DNA from: Mangrovibacillus cuniculi
GTDB lineage: Bacteria; Bacillota; Bacilli; Bacillales; R1DC41
Length of the DNA: 64,000 nt
Reading direction: 5' to 3'
NCBI RefSeq assembly: GCF_015482585.1
Contig: NZ_CP049742.1
Span: 516,501 to 580,500 of the forward strand
The notes under the pieces were generated by a model. It searched no databases, was not told the origin of the DNA, and saw nothing but the letters and a program-made list of their open reading frames with translations. Position numbers and translations under genes: made by a program. Positions 16,391 through 25,267 of this stretch are shown here, in pieces. How positions within the stretch are numbered: position 1 is the stretch's first letter; every line of letters starts with the position of its first letter.

Positions 16391-17416
16391 ATGAAACCAT
16401 TTGTTCCGCAATTAATTTATTTTGAACCGAAAGCTCTAGACTATCCTTTAGGAAAGCAATTACTAGAAAAATTTAAAGAGATGGGAAAAGAGATCCTTTA
16501 TACTACATCTCATAACCAAGTTCGTAATTTACCTGGTGATAATGACTTTCAAAAGTATCGTGTAGCAAAATCAACGTTGGTGGTTGGTGTTAGAAAGACG
16601 TTAAAGTTTGATACTTCTAAGCCTTCCGCTGAGTATGCCATTCCATTTGCGACAGGTTGTATGGGGCATTGTCATTACTGTTACCTTCAAACAACGATGG
16701 GGTCCAAACCTTACATTCGTACATATGTAAATGTGGACGAGATATTTGATGCTGCTGAAAATTACATGAAAGAGCGTGCTCCAGAGGAAACACGATTTGA
16801 AGCATCTTGTACATCAGATATCGTTGGGATAGACCACTTAACACATACATTAAAAAGAGCGATTGAATACTTTGGTAAGTCAGATCACGGGAAGCTTCGT
16901 TTTGTGACAAAATTTCACCATGTTGATCATTTACTTGATGCTGACCATCAAGGGAAAACAAGATTCCGTTTTAGTATGAATGCAGATTATGTAATTAAAA
17001 ACTTCGAGCCAGGTACTTCCCCATTAGCAAAAAGAATTGAAGCAGCTACCAAAGTGGCAGATGCGGATTATCCACTTGGATTCATCATTGCACCAATATA
17101 TTTGCATGATGGCTGGCAAGACGGATATAAGAAGTTATTTGAACAGCTAGAAGCAGAATTACCAGACAAAGCAAAAAAAGACTTAACATTTGAATTAATC
17201 CAGCATCGTTTTACTAAACCTGCTAAAAGAGTTATTGAGAAGAATTATCCAATGACTAAGCTTGAATTAGATGAAGAACAACGTCGATATAAGTGGGGGA
17301 AATACGGTATCGGGAAATACATTTATCAAAAAGATGAAGAGGCAGAGATGAAAGAAGTGTTGGGAGGATATATTGAAAAATATTTCCCGAAAGCTTCGTT
17401 AGAGTACTTTACTTGA
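16391..17416 (+). CDS. splB: spore photoproduct lyase
   Basis: A 341-residue radical SAM enzyme that reverses the 5-thyminyl-5,6-dihydrothymine spore photoproduct during germination. The [4Fe-4S] motif is CMGHCHYC (residues about 90-97), the CxxxCxxC form. The conserved hydrogen-donor cysteine lies in EASCTSDIVGIDHLTH (about residue 140). The N-terminus MKPFVPQLIYFEPKALDYPLG is typical. The ATG follows TAGGAGGAAAAT at the splA end. The protein is made in the forespore and stored in the spore core. Confidence 0.97.
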   Translation: MKPFVPQLIYFEPKALDYPLGKQLLEKFKEMGKEILYTTSHNQVRNLPGDNDFQKYRVAKSTLVVGVRKTLKFDTSKPSAEYAIPFATGCMGHCHYCYLQTTMGSKPYIRTYVNVDEIFDAAENYMKERAPEETRFEASCTSDIVGIDHLTHTLKRAIEYFGKSDHGKLRFVTKFHHVDHLLDADHQGKTRFRFSMNADYVIKNFEPGTSPLAKRIEAATKVADADYPLGFIIAPIYLHDGWQDGYKKLFEQLEAELPDKAKKDLTFELIQHRFTKPAKRVIEKNYPMTKLELDEEQRRYKWGKYGIGKYIYQKDEEAEMKEVLGGYIEKYFPKASLEYFT

Positions 17417-17436
17417 TTGTATGAACATACATTTCT

Positions 17437-17480
17437 ATACAACCTTTATTAAAAAAAGTAATAAAGGTTGTATAGTTTTT
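17437..17480 (+). terminator. terminator of splAB
   Basis: A 14-bp perfect stem ATACAACCTTTATT with AATAAAGGTTGTAT, then AGTTTTTT. Confidence 0.9.
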
Positions 17481-17530
17481 TGTTATGAACTAAAAACGTA
17501 TCGTTAGCCACGTAATGATTCTCTTTTATG
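17481..17530 (+). repeat. degenerate copy E of the two-hairpin element
   Basis: TGTTATGAAC ... followed by ATCGTTAGCCACGTAATG and TCTTTTATGA parallels copy A (4686-4746), including an identical CGTTAGCCACGT. The hairpin arms are decayed or partly deleted. Like copy A it starts immediately after a plus-strand terminator. The rest of the gap before the symporter holds a small palindrome, TGACTGAAAAGTCA (17533-17548 area), of unknown role. Confidence 0.5.
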
Positions 17531-17679
17531 ATTGTTAACTTGACTGAAAAGTCAGAACATCTTTATTCTACAAAAACAAACAAAATATGATAGAATAGAA
17601 AACAGGGTTTTATACAGTGGACATTTGTACACCTGGAATGACCAGACATTACCATTTCAATTTGATGGGAGGAGAATAG

Positions 17680-18915
17680 ATGAAATTAACTAGAAATATT
17701 TTATTAGGTCTATTATTCGGTCTAATAGCTGGTCTAATTTTAAATGCAATTGGGGGAGACGTATTTACGATTGCAAATACGTACGTTTTAACACCTTTAG
17801 GGAAAATCTTTTTAAACTTAATTACGATGCTTGTTGTTCCTATTGTACTGTTTTCTATCATACTTGGTACAGCAGGATTAGGAGATCCAAAAAAGCTTGG
17901 GAGAATTGGTGCAAAAACGATTGGGTTCTTTTTGATTACGACTACATTTGCTATCGTAATTGGCTTAACCCTATCTTCCATTGTGAAGCCTGGTTTAGCA
18001 GGAGACTATGACTTAGATAGTGCTTCCTTTGAAGCGAAAGAAGCACCACCAGTGTCTGATACATTATTAAACATCATTCCTACAAACCCTATACAGGCTA
18101 TGGCAGAAGGCAACATGCTGCAAATCATTACATTTGCTGTATTTATTGGTTTTGCCCTTGCAATTTTAGGTGAAAAAACTAAAGGCATACATCAATTGGT
18201 AGAGCAAGGCAATGAAATCATGATGTTCCTTGTAGGCTTGGTAATGAAGCTTGCTCCATATGGAACGTTTGGCTTGATTGCATCTGCTGTCGGAAGCCAA
18301 GGTTGGTCTTCCATAAAAGCAATGTTTATTTATATGTCTGTAGTATTAGGAGCATTGTTAATCCATTTAGTAATTGTTTATGGAAGTGCAATTAAGTTTT
18401 TAGCTAAAAAGAGTCCAGTTTGGTTCTTTAAAAACTTCTCTCCAGCAATGAGTGTTGCATTTGGTACTTCAAGTTCAAGTGGTACTCTACCTATTTCTAT
18501 GGAAGTTGCACAAAATAAATTAGGAATATCTAAGTCTGTTTCTGGATTCGTTCAGCCATTAGGCGCAACGATTAACATGGATGGAACAGCTATTATGCAA
18601 GGGGTCGCAACGTTATTTATCGCTCAAGCATATGGTGCTGATTTAACTACAGGTGAATTACTCACAGTTGTTTTAACAGCTGTACTTGCAAGTATAGGTA
18701 CTGCAGGTGTGCCTGGCGTAGGATTAATCATGCTAGCCATGGTATTATCAAGTGTTGATTTACCAGTGGAAGGTATCGGATTAATCTTAGGGATTGATCG
18801 ATTACTAGATATGGCACGAACAGCAGTTAACATTTCTGGTGACGCTGCATGTGCTTTATGGATTAATGAAAGTGAAAAGCGAAAAACAATTAAAGAACAA
18901 CGCGGGGAAGCGTAA
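17680..18915 (+). CDS. dicarboxylate/amino acid:cation symporter (DAACS family)
   Basis: A 411-residue secondary transporter of the GltP/GltT/DctA family that imports acidic amino acids or C4-dicarboxylates with H+ or Na+. Family marks: the serine-rich re-entrant loop FGTSSSSGTLPISM, the NMDGTA motif (INMDGTAIMQG) and the C-terminal DRLLDMARTAVNISGD. About eight membrane helices are predictable. The ATG follows GGGAGGAGAATAG. Glutamate/aspartate or dicarboxylate cannot be distinguished here. It is monocistronic, bounded by terminators. Confidence 0.93.
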   Translation: MKLTRNILLGLLFGLIAGLILNAIGGDVFTIANTYVLTPLGKIFLNLITMLVVPIVLFSIILGTAGLGDPKKLGRIGAKTIGFFLITTTFAIVIGLTLSSIVKPGLAGDYDLDSASFEAKEAPPVSDTLLNIIPTNPIQAMAEGNMLQIITFAVFIGFALAILGEKTKGIHQLVEQGNEIMMFLVGLVMKLAPYGTFGLIASAVGSQGWSSIKAMFIYMSVVLGALLIHLVIVYGSAIKFLAKKSPVWFFKNFSPAMSVAFGTSSSSGTLPISMEVAQNKLGISKSVSGFVQPLGATINMDGTAIMQGVATLFIAQAYGADLTTGELLTVVLTAVLASIGTAGVPGVGLIMLAMVLSSVDLPVEGIGLILGIDRLLDMARTAVNISGDAACALWINESEKRKTIKEQRGEA

Positions 18916-18925
18916 CTTATACTTA

Positions 18926-18964
18926 AAGAGGCTGTGTGGAGTGGAACATTCTGCATAGCCTCTT
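18926..18964 (+). terminator. probable terminator of the symporter gene
   Basis: Stem AAGAGGCTGTG with CATAGCCTCTT (one G-T pair). The T tract that follows is interrupted. Confidence 0.65.
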
Positions 18965-19024
18965 GCTTGTCTATGTGTAGGGGAGTATACTCAAGATAAA
19001 GATGAATGAAAGGGGTTACCTCCC

Positions 19025-19207
19025 ATGAATTTAGGATTTGGAGAAGTGGCCATAATTTTAATTGTAGCATTGTTATTGTTTGGACCATCCAAATTGCCGC
19101 AGTTAGGTAAAGCGGCAGGACAAACATTACACGAATTCAAACGTGGTATGAAGGGTGTAATGGAAGAGGAAGAGTCAGCAAAAGAGAAGAAGAACTCCTC
19201 TAATTGA
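19025..19207 (+). CDS. tatA: Sec-independent (twin-arginine) translocase protein TatA
   Basis: A 60-residue protein: one N-terminal membrane helix (GFGEVAIILIVALLLFGPSKLPQLG), the FGPSKLP hinge, an amphipathic helix (KAAGQTLHEFKRGMKG) and a charged tail. TatA oligomers form the pore for folded, RR-signal proteins. No tatC is adjacent, so it probably serves a TatC encoded elsewhere. The ATG follows GAAAGGGGTTACCTCCC. A terminator follows. Confidence 0.93.
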   Translation: MNLGFGEVAIILIVALLLFGPSKLPQLGKAAGQTLHEFKRGMKGVMEEEESAKEKKNSSN

Positions 19208-19234
19208 TTTTGCTACTTATATAGGTTGAGTGGA

Positions 19235-19271
19235 AGCGCGAGGTCTGGTTGTTGGACTTGGTGCTTTTTTG
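19235..19271 (+). terminator. terminator of tatA
   Basis: Imperfect stem AGCGCGAGGTC with GACTTGGTGCT, then TTTTTT. Confidence 0.7.
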
Positions 19272-19358
19272 TTGTGGATTTTTTGAGTGATTATTCCATG
19301 GTCTGATGAATTACTAATAGTATGTGCTTAAGGAAGGGGTGGATTGAGTAGAGCGCAC

Positions 19359-19389
19359 AAAAAAAGCACACGCAAAAATCAACGTGTAC
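19359..19389 (-). terminator. terminator of the photolyase operon
   Basis: On the minus strand, GTACACG pairs with CGTGTGC and is followed by seven T residues. Confidence 0.75.
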
Positions 19390-19410
19390 TCATCGTTTAT
19401 CTTCTAACTA

Positions 19411-20820
19411 CTACTTAATCTCTTGATACTTGGCCAAAGCTCGTTCTCTAGCAGCTTTATGGTCTACCATTGGACTCGGATAGTCTACCCCAAGTTTCAC
19501 ACCAGCATCTTTTAAAATGTGATCTGGTGCTGTCCAAGGTTCGTGGATATACTTTTCGGGTATACCCGCTAACTCAGGCACCCACTTCTTAATATACTCC
19601 CCTGATTTATCGAATTTTTTACTTTGGACAGTCGGGTTAAAGATTCGGAAGTATGGAGAAGCATCAGCTCCAGAGCCAGCTACCCATTGCCATCCCATCG
19701 TGTTATTTGCAATGTCAGCATCTACGAGTGTGTCCATAAACCATTCGGCACCAATTTGCCATGGTTGTAATAAGTGTTTGGTAAGAAAAGAAGCAACAAT
19801 CATTCGTACTCGATTGTGCATATGTCCAGTTCTCCATAATTGCCTCATACCTGCATCAACAATTGGATACCCTGTCATTCCTTTTTTCCACTTTTCCAAA
19901 ACTTGATTATCCGTTTCCCAAGCAAAATTCTCGAAATTTGGATTCAATGGTTGTTTGATTGTTTTTGGGAAGTGGTATAGAAGATGGTAAGCAAAATCTC
20001 TCCATATCAGCTGACGCATGAAGGGTTCTTCTCGACCATCCCCTTTTTTTGTAATATAAGAAGCGACACTTTTTGCAGAAAGCATACCTGTCGCTAGGTA
20101 AGGACTTATGGTAGATGTTTTATCAACTGCGGGAAAATCTCGTAACTGGTTGTATCGTCCCAAATCATACTCTGTAAACTTCTTTACTAACTTAACGGCA
20201 TATGCCTCTGATATGGTCCATTTCTTATCCATTTCCTTATACCAAGCAATAGAGGGGTGCAGTCCTAAGTCTGAAATATCACCTTGTGGTAAAGGGAATG
20301 CACTTGGAACTGTAATGTCTTTTACAGCTTTTAAAGGCTTTGGTAAAGGTTGAGCCATACATGCTCGGAAGTAAGGGCTATATACTCGATATGGGGTCCC
20401 ATCTTGTTTGGAGACTTCCCATGGAGAGAAAATTGTTGTACCATCGAATATTTTATATGTGATGTTATTGGATTTTAGCCAATCGGCTAATGCTAAATCT
20501 TTTTCCCATCCTTCTGGGTGGAGTTGATAGTGAAAGACTACTTGGTGAATCTTCTTTGTTTCTACAAAAGATTTTACCACTTCCAATGTATCACCCATAC
20601 GGTACCAAAGTTTTCCTCCTATTTTTTCTAAGCTTTGTTGGAACGACAAAATAGCATGATGTAACCACCATGCCTTTGCGCCACTAATAGGAAAGGAGAA
20701 GTTACTATCATTGTCTATCACAACAAGAGGAATAACTTCACCTGATTGAACAGCATGATAAAGTCCAGGATGATCATGTAAACGAAAAGTATCTCTTAGT
20801 AGTAACAAGCTTGTTTGCAA
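19411..20820 (-). CDS. phr: deoxyribodipyrimidine photolyase
   Basis: A 469-residue light-driven DNA repair enzyme of the cryptochrome/photolyase family. The N-terminal antenna domain is Rossmann-like (SLLLLRDTFRLHDHPGLYHA). The FAD domain carries SPYLATGMLS, the IWRDFAYHLL region, KGMTGYPIVDAGMRQLWRTGHMHNRVRM and NNTMGWQWVAGSGADASPYFRIFNP. It repairs cyclobutane pyrimidine dimers. The frame opens at a TTG at 20829, but the TTG at 20820 lies 9 nt after AGGAG and is preferred. It starts 24 bp after a TetR-type gene and is probably co-transcribed with it. With splB it gives this organism two UV-lesion reversal enzymes within 3 kb. Confidence 0.93.
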   Translation of the reverse strand: MQTSLLLLRDTFRLHDHPGLYHAVQSGEVIPLVVIDNDSNFSFPISGAKAWWLHHAILSFQQSLEKIGGKLWYRMGDTLEVVKSFVETKKIHQVVFHYQLHPEGWEKDLALADWLKSNNITYKIFDGTTIFSPWEVSKQDGTPYRVYSPYFRACMAQPLPKPLKAVKDITVPSAFPLPQGDISDLGLHPSIAWYKEMDKKWTISEAYAVKLVKKFTEYDLGRYNQLRDFPAVDKTSTISPYLATGMLSAKSVASYITKKGDGREEPFMRQLIWRDFAYHLLYHFPKTIKQPLNPNFENFAWETDNQVLEKWKKGMTGYPIVDAGMRQLWRTGHMHNRVRMIVASFLTKHLLQPWQIGAEWFMDTLVDADIANNTMGWQWVAGSGADASPYFRIFNPTVQSKKFDKSGEYIKKWVPELAGIPEKYIHEPWTAPDHILKDAGVKLGVDYPSPMVDHKAARERALAKYQEIK

Positions 20821-20844
20821 CGTAATCAACTCCTGATAAAAAAT

Positions 20845-21423
20845 CTAGTCTGATGCCTTCATCCCATTTTCTAATAAATCAAATAACATAGATGCCCATT
20901 GATCTTGTGGCATCTCGGATCGATTGGGTATTAATACACTATGGAAAAATAGGCCTGCAATGAGAGAAGTTTGAATATCTGCCCTAATTGATCCTTCAGC
21001 CTTCCCTTTTTCAATAGCAGAATGTAAAATCACTAGCAGTTGCATCCGTGACTGATCTAGTTCTCTTAAATGTTCTGAGACTAACGGGGAAGAAGACTCT
21101 TTTATATGTGGCCGCATTTGAATCATGGAGTATATTTGAGAATGTTTTAGAAAAAGTTGAAGTAAACTGTGTAATTTCTTTAATCCAGTTTCCTGGCTTT
21201 GGTCAATACTATAAGTATCTTTCATAATGCGTTTCATTAAGTCACACATATAAGCTGTAATTAGTTCGTCCTTGTTACGGTAATACTCATAAAGAGTACT
21301 TCTAGCAACAGAGAGTTTCTCAGAAAGAGCTTTAAAATGGAATCCTTCGTACCCTTTGTCTAAAAGGAGTGCTTCTGTTTCCTCCATTAATTCTTGTAAA
21401 TCTATTTTTTTATTTCTACCCAT
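20845..21423 (-). CDS. TetR/AcrR family transcriptional regulator
   Basis: A 192-residue repressor with an N-terminal helix-turn-helix (EALLLDKGYEGFHFKALSEKLSVARSTLYEYYRNKDELITAYM), the TetR pattern. The ligand-binding C-terminus is unassigned. The ATG at 21423 follows AAAGGATGAACC. It lies first in an operon with photolyase and diverges from the PBP gene; the 148-bp intergenic region could hold a shared operator. In B. subtilis a TetR-type gene (yhgD) lies near pbpF, so its neighbour here is suggestive. Confidence 0.88.
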   Translation of the reverse strand: MGRNKKIDLQELMEETEALLLDKGYEGFHFKALSEKLSVARSTLYEYYRNKDELITAYMCDLMKRIMKDTYSIDQSQETGLKKLHSLLQLFLKHSQIYSMIQMRPHIKESSSPLVSEHLRELDQSRMQLLVILHSAIEKGKAEGSIRADIQTSLIAGLFFHSVLIPNRSEMPQDQWASMLFDLLENGMKASD

Positions 21424-21571
21424 ATAGGTTCATCCTTTATATCATGCTTTTCTTTAGTATAATCTAAAAGTGTTCTAACGAAAAATATGGATTGGTTATC
21501 CCTTTAAGGGACGGTCATTTTCTACAAATATTTTACGAAAAGTATAGCAGTAAATTGAAAGGAAGATCAAA

Positions 21572-23632
21572 ATGAAAGGCTTTATACAAAAATGGTGGGA
21601 TAAAGGGAAAATCCTATGGAAGAAATACCACCTAACTCAATGGTCATTATTATTTATAGGTGCAGCTATTTTAAGTGTGCTCTTATTCTTTTTCATTATG
21701 ATACAACGAACAGATTTATCTTCATTACGAGCAGGACTTGCTCAGGCAACAGAATTATATGATGTTAACGAAGAACTGGCAAGTAAGGTTTCAGCCAATA
21801 GGATGGAAGGCGTAGAGCAAGAATTAATACCAGAACATATGATGAATGCTGTTATTGCCATAGAAGACGAACGCTTCTATGAACATGGTGGATATGATGT
21901 GCGAGGAATATTGCGTGCAGCATGGACAAATATGACATCTGGTGGTGTGGTCGCTGGAGGATCAACGGTTACTCAACAGCTAACGAAAAATGCGATCTTG
22001 TCAGACGAAAGGACTTTACGACGTAAAGTAGAAGAATTATTTTTAGCAGTAGAGATTGAAAAACAATATTCCAAAAAAGAAATCATGACAATGTATCTAA
22101 ACCAAATATATTTTGGAGAAGGTGCGTGGGGTATACAGCGAGCGGCACAAACCTATTTTGCAAAAGATGCGAAAGATTTAACCATTTCTGAATCTGCCCT
22201 TATTGCTGGAATTATCAAAGCTCCTTCTGTTTTAAATCCATATGCGGATGAAAAGAAAGCTATTTCTAGACGAAATATCGTCTTAGAGAAAATGTATGAC
22301 CTTGGCTTAATTCGTTCAGCAGAGTACTTTGAAGCATTGAAAGAAGAACTTGTGTTCAAAAAAGGCAAACCAGATCCACTCAAAGGTATGTTCCCAAGCT
22401 ATGTGGATGCAGTCATTGAAGAAGCTATCAAGCGATATGGCCTTTCGGAGAATGAGTTGTTAACGCGTGGTTATAAGATTTATACAGAATTAGACCCTGT
22501 AATGCAAGCTGGTGTAGAAGAATTATATAAAGATAACTCTATTTTCCCAGCTGATAAAGGTGGAGAAATGGTGCAAAGTGGAGCGGTATTTCTAAATCCT
22601 GAAACAGGTGGAGTAAGGGCATCTGTTGGAGGTCGTGGGGAACATGTATTTAGAGGGTTTAATCGTGCAACGCAGTTATCAAGGCAACCAGGATCTACGT
22701 TTAAACCACTTGCCGTTTACTTACCCGCATTAGAAGAAGGATATACTCCATTCTCTATTTTGAAAGATGAGCAACACTCCTATGGAACATATTCTCCAAA
22801 GAATTTCTCGGGACAATATTATGGAGATGTAACGATGTATACGGCTTTAGAAAAATCATTAAATGCTTCAACAGTATGGTTATTTAATGAGATTGGACCT
22901 GGTAAGGGCATGAACGCATTAGAGCGATTAGGATTTAATGTAGAAAAAGAAGAACAGCAATTAGGTCTGGCTCTTGGAGGTACCAATGGTGGTGTATCAC
23001 CACTCTTAATGGCACAAGCATATTCCACGTTTGCAAATGAAGGGAATCGAGAAGATGCCCATTATATACGTAAAATTGAAAACGCAAACGGTGAAGTATT
23101 GGCTGAGTTTGAAAAGGGGTCAACGGAAGTTACCTCTAAAGAAGTAGTGGATCAAATGAATGCTATGTTATTAAATGTAACAGAAACAGGTACTGGTAGT
23201 GGTGTAAACGTGCCTGGTCACCAAGTTGCTGGAAAAACAGGTTCCACACAATTAGGTTTTGAAACTACGGATGGAACGAAAGACCAGTGGTTTGTTGGAT
23301 ATACGCCTAATCTTGTAGGAGCGGTATGGATTGGGTTTGATAATACAAGTGAAGAGCGTTACCTATCTGGAGCAAGTTCCACAGGTGTCGTGCCAGTTTT
23401 TGATCGACTCATGGAGCAGGCATCAAAGAGCGTTGAGCCAGTAGCCTTTGATGTAACTTCTATTAACGAACAAGTTGCAAATACAAGAAGAGAGCAAGAA
23501 GAAGTAGAAGAACAAGATGAACGTCGCGGCTGGGGAGAACGATGGGAAAAAGAGAGGAAGAAAATTGAGAAAGAACTTCAAAAAGAAAGAGAAAAGTTTG
23601 AGAAGTGGATTGATCGTTTCTTCAATAACTAA
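21572..23632 (+). CDS. pbpF: class A penicillin-binding protein (transglycosylase/transpeptidase)
   Basis: A 686-residue bifunctional cell-wall synthase. One N-terminal membrane anchor (about residues 25-45) is followed by a GT51 glycosyltransferase with AVIAIEDERFYEHGG (catalytic Glu) and GGSTVTQQLTKN. The transpeptidase has the SxxK motif in RQPGSTFKPLAVY, an SLN triad in EKSLNASTVW and the KTGS box in VAGKTGSTQLG. The C-terminus is a charged coiled coil (residues about 640-686). Length and organisation resemble sporulation-related PBP2c/PBP2d (PbpF/PbpG). The symbol is tentative. The ATG follows AAAGGAAGATCAA. Confidence 0.88.
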   Translation: MKGFIQKWWDKGKILWKKYHLTQWSLLFIGAAILSVLLFFFIMIQRTDLSSLRAGLAQATELYDVNEELASKVSANRMEGVEQELIPEHMMNAVIAIEDERFYEHGGYDVRGILRAAWTNMTSGGVVAGGSTVTQQLTKNAILSDERTLRRKVEELFLAVEIEKQYSKKEIMTMYLNQIYFGEGAWGIQRAAQTYFAKDAKDLTISESALIAGIIKAPSVLNPYADEKKAISRRNIVLEKMYDLGLIRSAEYFEALKEELVFKKGKPDPLKGMFPSYVDAVIEEAIKRYGLSENELLTRGYKIYTELDPVMQAGVEELYKDNSIFPADKGGEMVQSGAVFLNPETGGVRASVGGRGEHVFRGFNRATQLSRQPGSTFKPLAVYLPALEEGYTPFSILKDEQHSYGTYSPKNFSGQYYGDVTMYTALEKSLNASTVWLFNEIGPGKGMNALERLGFNVEKEEQQLGLALGGTNGGVSPLLMAQAYSTFANEGNREDAHYIRKIENANGEVLAEFEKGSTEVTSKEVVDQMNAMLLNVTETGTGSGVNVPGHQVAGKTGSTQLGFETTDGTKDQWFVGYTPNLVGAVWIGFDNTSEERYLSGASSTGVVPVFDRLMEQASKSVEPVAFDVTSINEQVANTRREQEEVEEQDERRGWGERWEKERKKIEKELQKEREKFEKWIDRFFNN

Positions 23633-23646
23633 GGGGGAGTTTGTGT

Positions 23647-24816
23647 TTGTTAACTTATATAAAAAATGGAACCGTCTTTGCGCCTGAAAAGGTGGGAGCA
23701 AAAGAAATTTTAGTAGCAAATGGTGTAATAGAAGAAATAGATAATAAGATCAACATGCAAGCTACAACCCTAACCACAATTGATGCTGAGGGACTACTTA
23801 TAGTCCCTGGCTTTATTGATAGTCACGTACACTTAATTGGTGGTGGAGGAGAAGGTGGTTATGCAACAAGAACACCAGAAGCCTCACTGACAGATTTCAC
23901 ACGTTACGGTATTACGACAGCAGTAGGGGTTATCGGTACAGATGGCATTACAAGAACAATGCCTTCTCTTTTAGCGAAAGCTAGAGGATTAACAGAAGAA
24001 GGAATGACTTGTTACATCCATACAGGGTCTTATCAAATTCCTGTAAAAACGCTGACAGACTCTATTGAAAAGGATCTATTATTCGTACCAGAAATAATAG
24101 GAGTTGGAGAGATTGCGATAGCAGATCACCGTTCTTCCCAACCTACTATGGAAGAATTAATAAAGGTAACAGCAGAAGCCAGAGTAGCTGGTATGCTTTC
24201 TGGAAAAGCAGGTATAGTCAATATTCATTTAGGAGATGCACCAGATGGGTTTGAATTGTTGTGGAATATAGTGAAAAATTCACCAATTCCTATTACGCAG
24301 TTCCATCCAACTCATATAAATAGGAATCGCTCTTTATTCGAAGATGCTATGGAGTTTGCTAAACAGGGTGGTGTAGTTGATTTTACCACAAGCACTGTTC
24401 CAACATTTTTAGAAGAAGGTGAAGTTGCATGCTCTAAAGGGCTAGCAGAAATGTTATCAAAAGATGTTCCAATCTCCCAAATTACTTTTACATCTGATGG
24501 ACAAGCAAGTTTACCTCATTTCTCAAAAAAGGGCGAATTACTCGGTCTACAAATAGGGAAAATGCATAGTCTATATGAGGCTGTCAAAGAAGCGGTACTA
24601 AATGAAGGTGTTCCGCTAGAAATTGCTATACAAGTTATTACCTCTAATCCAGCAAGACATTTAAAGTTAGCCCAAAAAGGACAGCTCACAACAGGTTATC
24701 ATGCTGATATGGTGTTTTTAGATGAAACAACTCTAGAAATAAGAGGGGTAATGGCGAAAGGGATTGTCCATATGTGGAATGGACAAATGAAGCAAAAAGG
24801 TACCTTTGAAAAATAA
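23647..24816 (+). CDS. iadA: isoaspartyl dipeptidase / beta-aspartyl peptidase
   Basis: A 389-residue amidohydrolase-superfamily enzyme that hydrolyses beta-aspartyl dipeptides from damaged proteins. Metal-binding PGFIDSHVHLIGGGGEGG holds the HxH pair and the glycine-rich loop of IadA. VNIHLGD, QFHPTHINR and FTSDGQAS match later ligands and the catalytic aspartate. LTTGYHADMVFLD is the C-terminal beta-sandwich return. TTG at 23641 is one base from the GGGGGAG ribosome site, whereas TTG at 23647 has 7-nt spacing and gives MLTYIKNG, so I prefer the latter. It starts 14 bp after the PBP gene and may be co-transcribed. Confidence 0.9.
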   Translation: MLTYIKNGTVFAPEKVGAKEILVANGVIEEIDNKINMQATTLTTIDAEGLLIVPGFIDSHVHLIGGGGEGGYATRTPEASLTDFTRYGITTAVGVIGTDGITRTMPSLLAKARGLTEEGMTCYIHTGSYQIPVKTLTDSIEKDLLFVPEIIGVGEIAIADHRSSQPTMEELIKVTAEARVAGMLSGKAGIVNIHLGDAPDGFELLWNIVKNSPIPITQFHPTHINRNRSLFEDAMEFAKQGGVVDFTTSTVPTFLEEGEVACSKGLAEMLSKDVPISQITFTSDGQASLPHFSKKGELLGLQIGKMHSLYEAVKEAVLNEGVPLEIAIQVITSNPARHLKLAQKGQLTTGYHADMVFLDETTLEIRGVMAKGIVHMWNGQMKQKGTFEK

Positions 24817-24839
24817 TATGAAAAATTTAGAAAAATCCG

Positions 24840-24869
24840 TTGACTTTCATTCTTGGCTTTTGTTAGTCT
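24840..24869 (+). promoter_or_regulatory. probable promoter of the bmrCD leader
   Basis: TTGACT at 24840-24845 and TAGTCT at 24864-24869, spacing 18 bp. It lies about 45 bp before the first leader ORF. Confidence 0.45.
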
Positions 24870-24911
24870 AAGAAAGTAATCAAAACAAAAACTTTTAAGG
24901 AGGTGTGTGTC

Positions 24912-24980
24912 ATGATCAAACGTTTGAAAAAAATGAATCAACTAAATATGACATTGCACCATCCAAATGAGTTATTTTAA
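24912..24980 (+). CDS. 22-residue leader peptide 1 of bmrCD
   Basis: MIKRLKKMNQLNMTLHHPNELF, basic at the start, behind a very strong AAGGAGGTGTGTGTC ribosome site. It ends 33 nt before the first of two terminator-like hairpins. In B. subtilis the short bmrB gene precedes bmrCD and mediates ribosome-dependent attenuation; this peptide holds the equivalent place, though I cannot claim sequence similarity. Confidence 0.6.
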   Translation: MIKRLKKMNQLNMTLHHPNELF

Positions 24981-25013
24981 CGAATTATTTGCTATTCTTT
25001 TCGTATACTCAAT

Positions 25014-25085
25014 CGGCATGGGTGCGTATCGCACTAGTGCCGTTTTATATTTAGACGTACTGCACATAGCGCAGTGCGTCTTTTT
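25014..25085 (+). promoter_or_regulatory. tandem hairpins, likely transcription attenuator of bmrCD
   Basis: Hairpin 1: CGGCA (25014-25018) ... GTGCGTATCGCAC ... TGCCG (25038-25042), then TTTT. Hairpin 2: AGACGTACTGC (25053-25063) with GCAGTGCGTCT (25071-25081), then TTTTT, a convincing intrinsic terminator 180 bp before bmrC. Terminators inside a leader with short ORFs indicate attenuation. Confidence 0.75.
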
Positions 25086-25165
25086 ATCATTTTAGAGTGG
25101 GAAATTTAGTTGATTTCGAGAGTTCTCGTTTTCATAAATCAATAAAAGTAAAGGAGGAAATAAAA

Positions 25166-25222
25166 ATGAGTGTTCGTACAAGAGGTACATGGTTTTCTAT
25201 AGTGGAGGCAGAAGGTGGCTAG
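25166..25222 (+). CDS. 18-residue leader peptide 2 of bmrCD
   Basis: MSVRTRGTWFSIVEAEGG behind an ideal AAGGAGGAAATAAAA. It lies between the attenuator and bmrC. A further 13-codon frame (25234-25275) overlaps the bmrC start codon. Their role is inferred from position only. Confidence 0.5.
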   Translation: MSVRTRGTWFSIVEAEGG

Positions 25223-25267
25223 TGAGAGTTTTAATGAATGGGTTGAAAAAAGAGGAGGATTGGGAAC

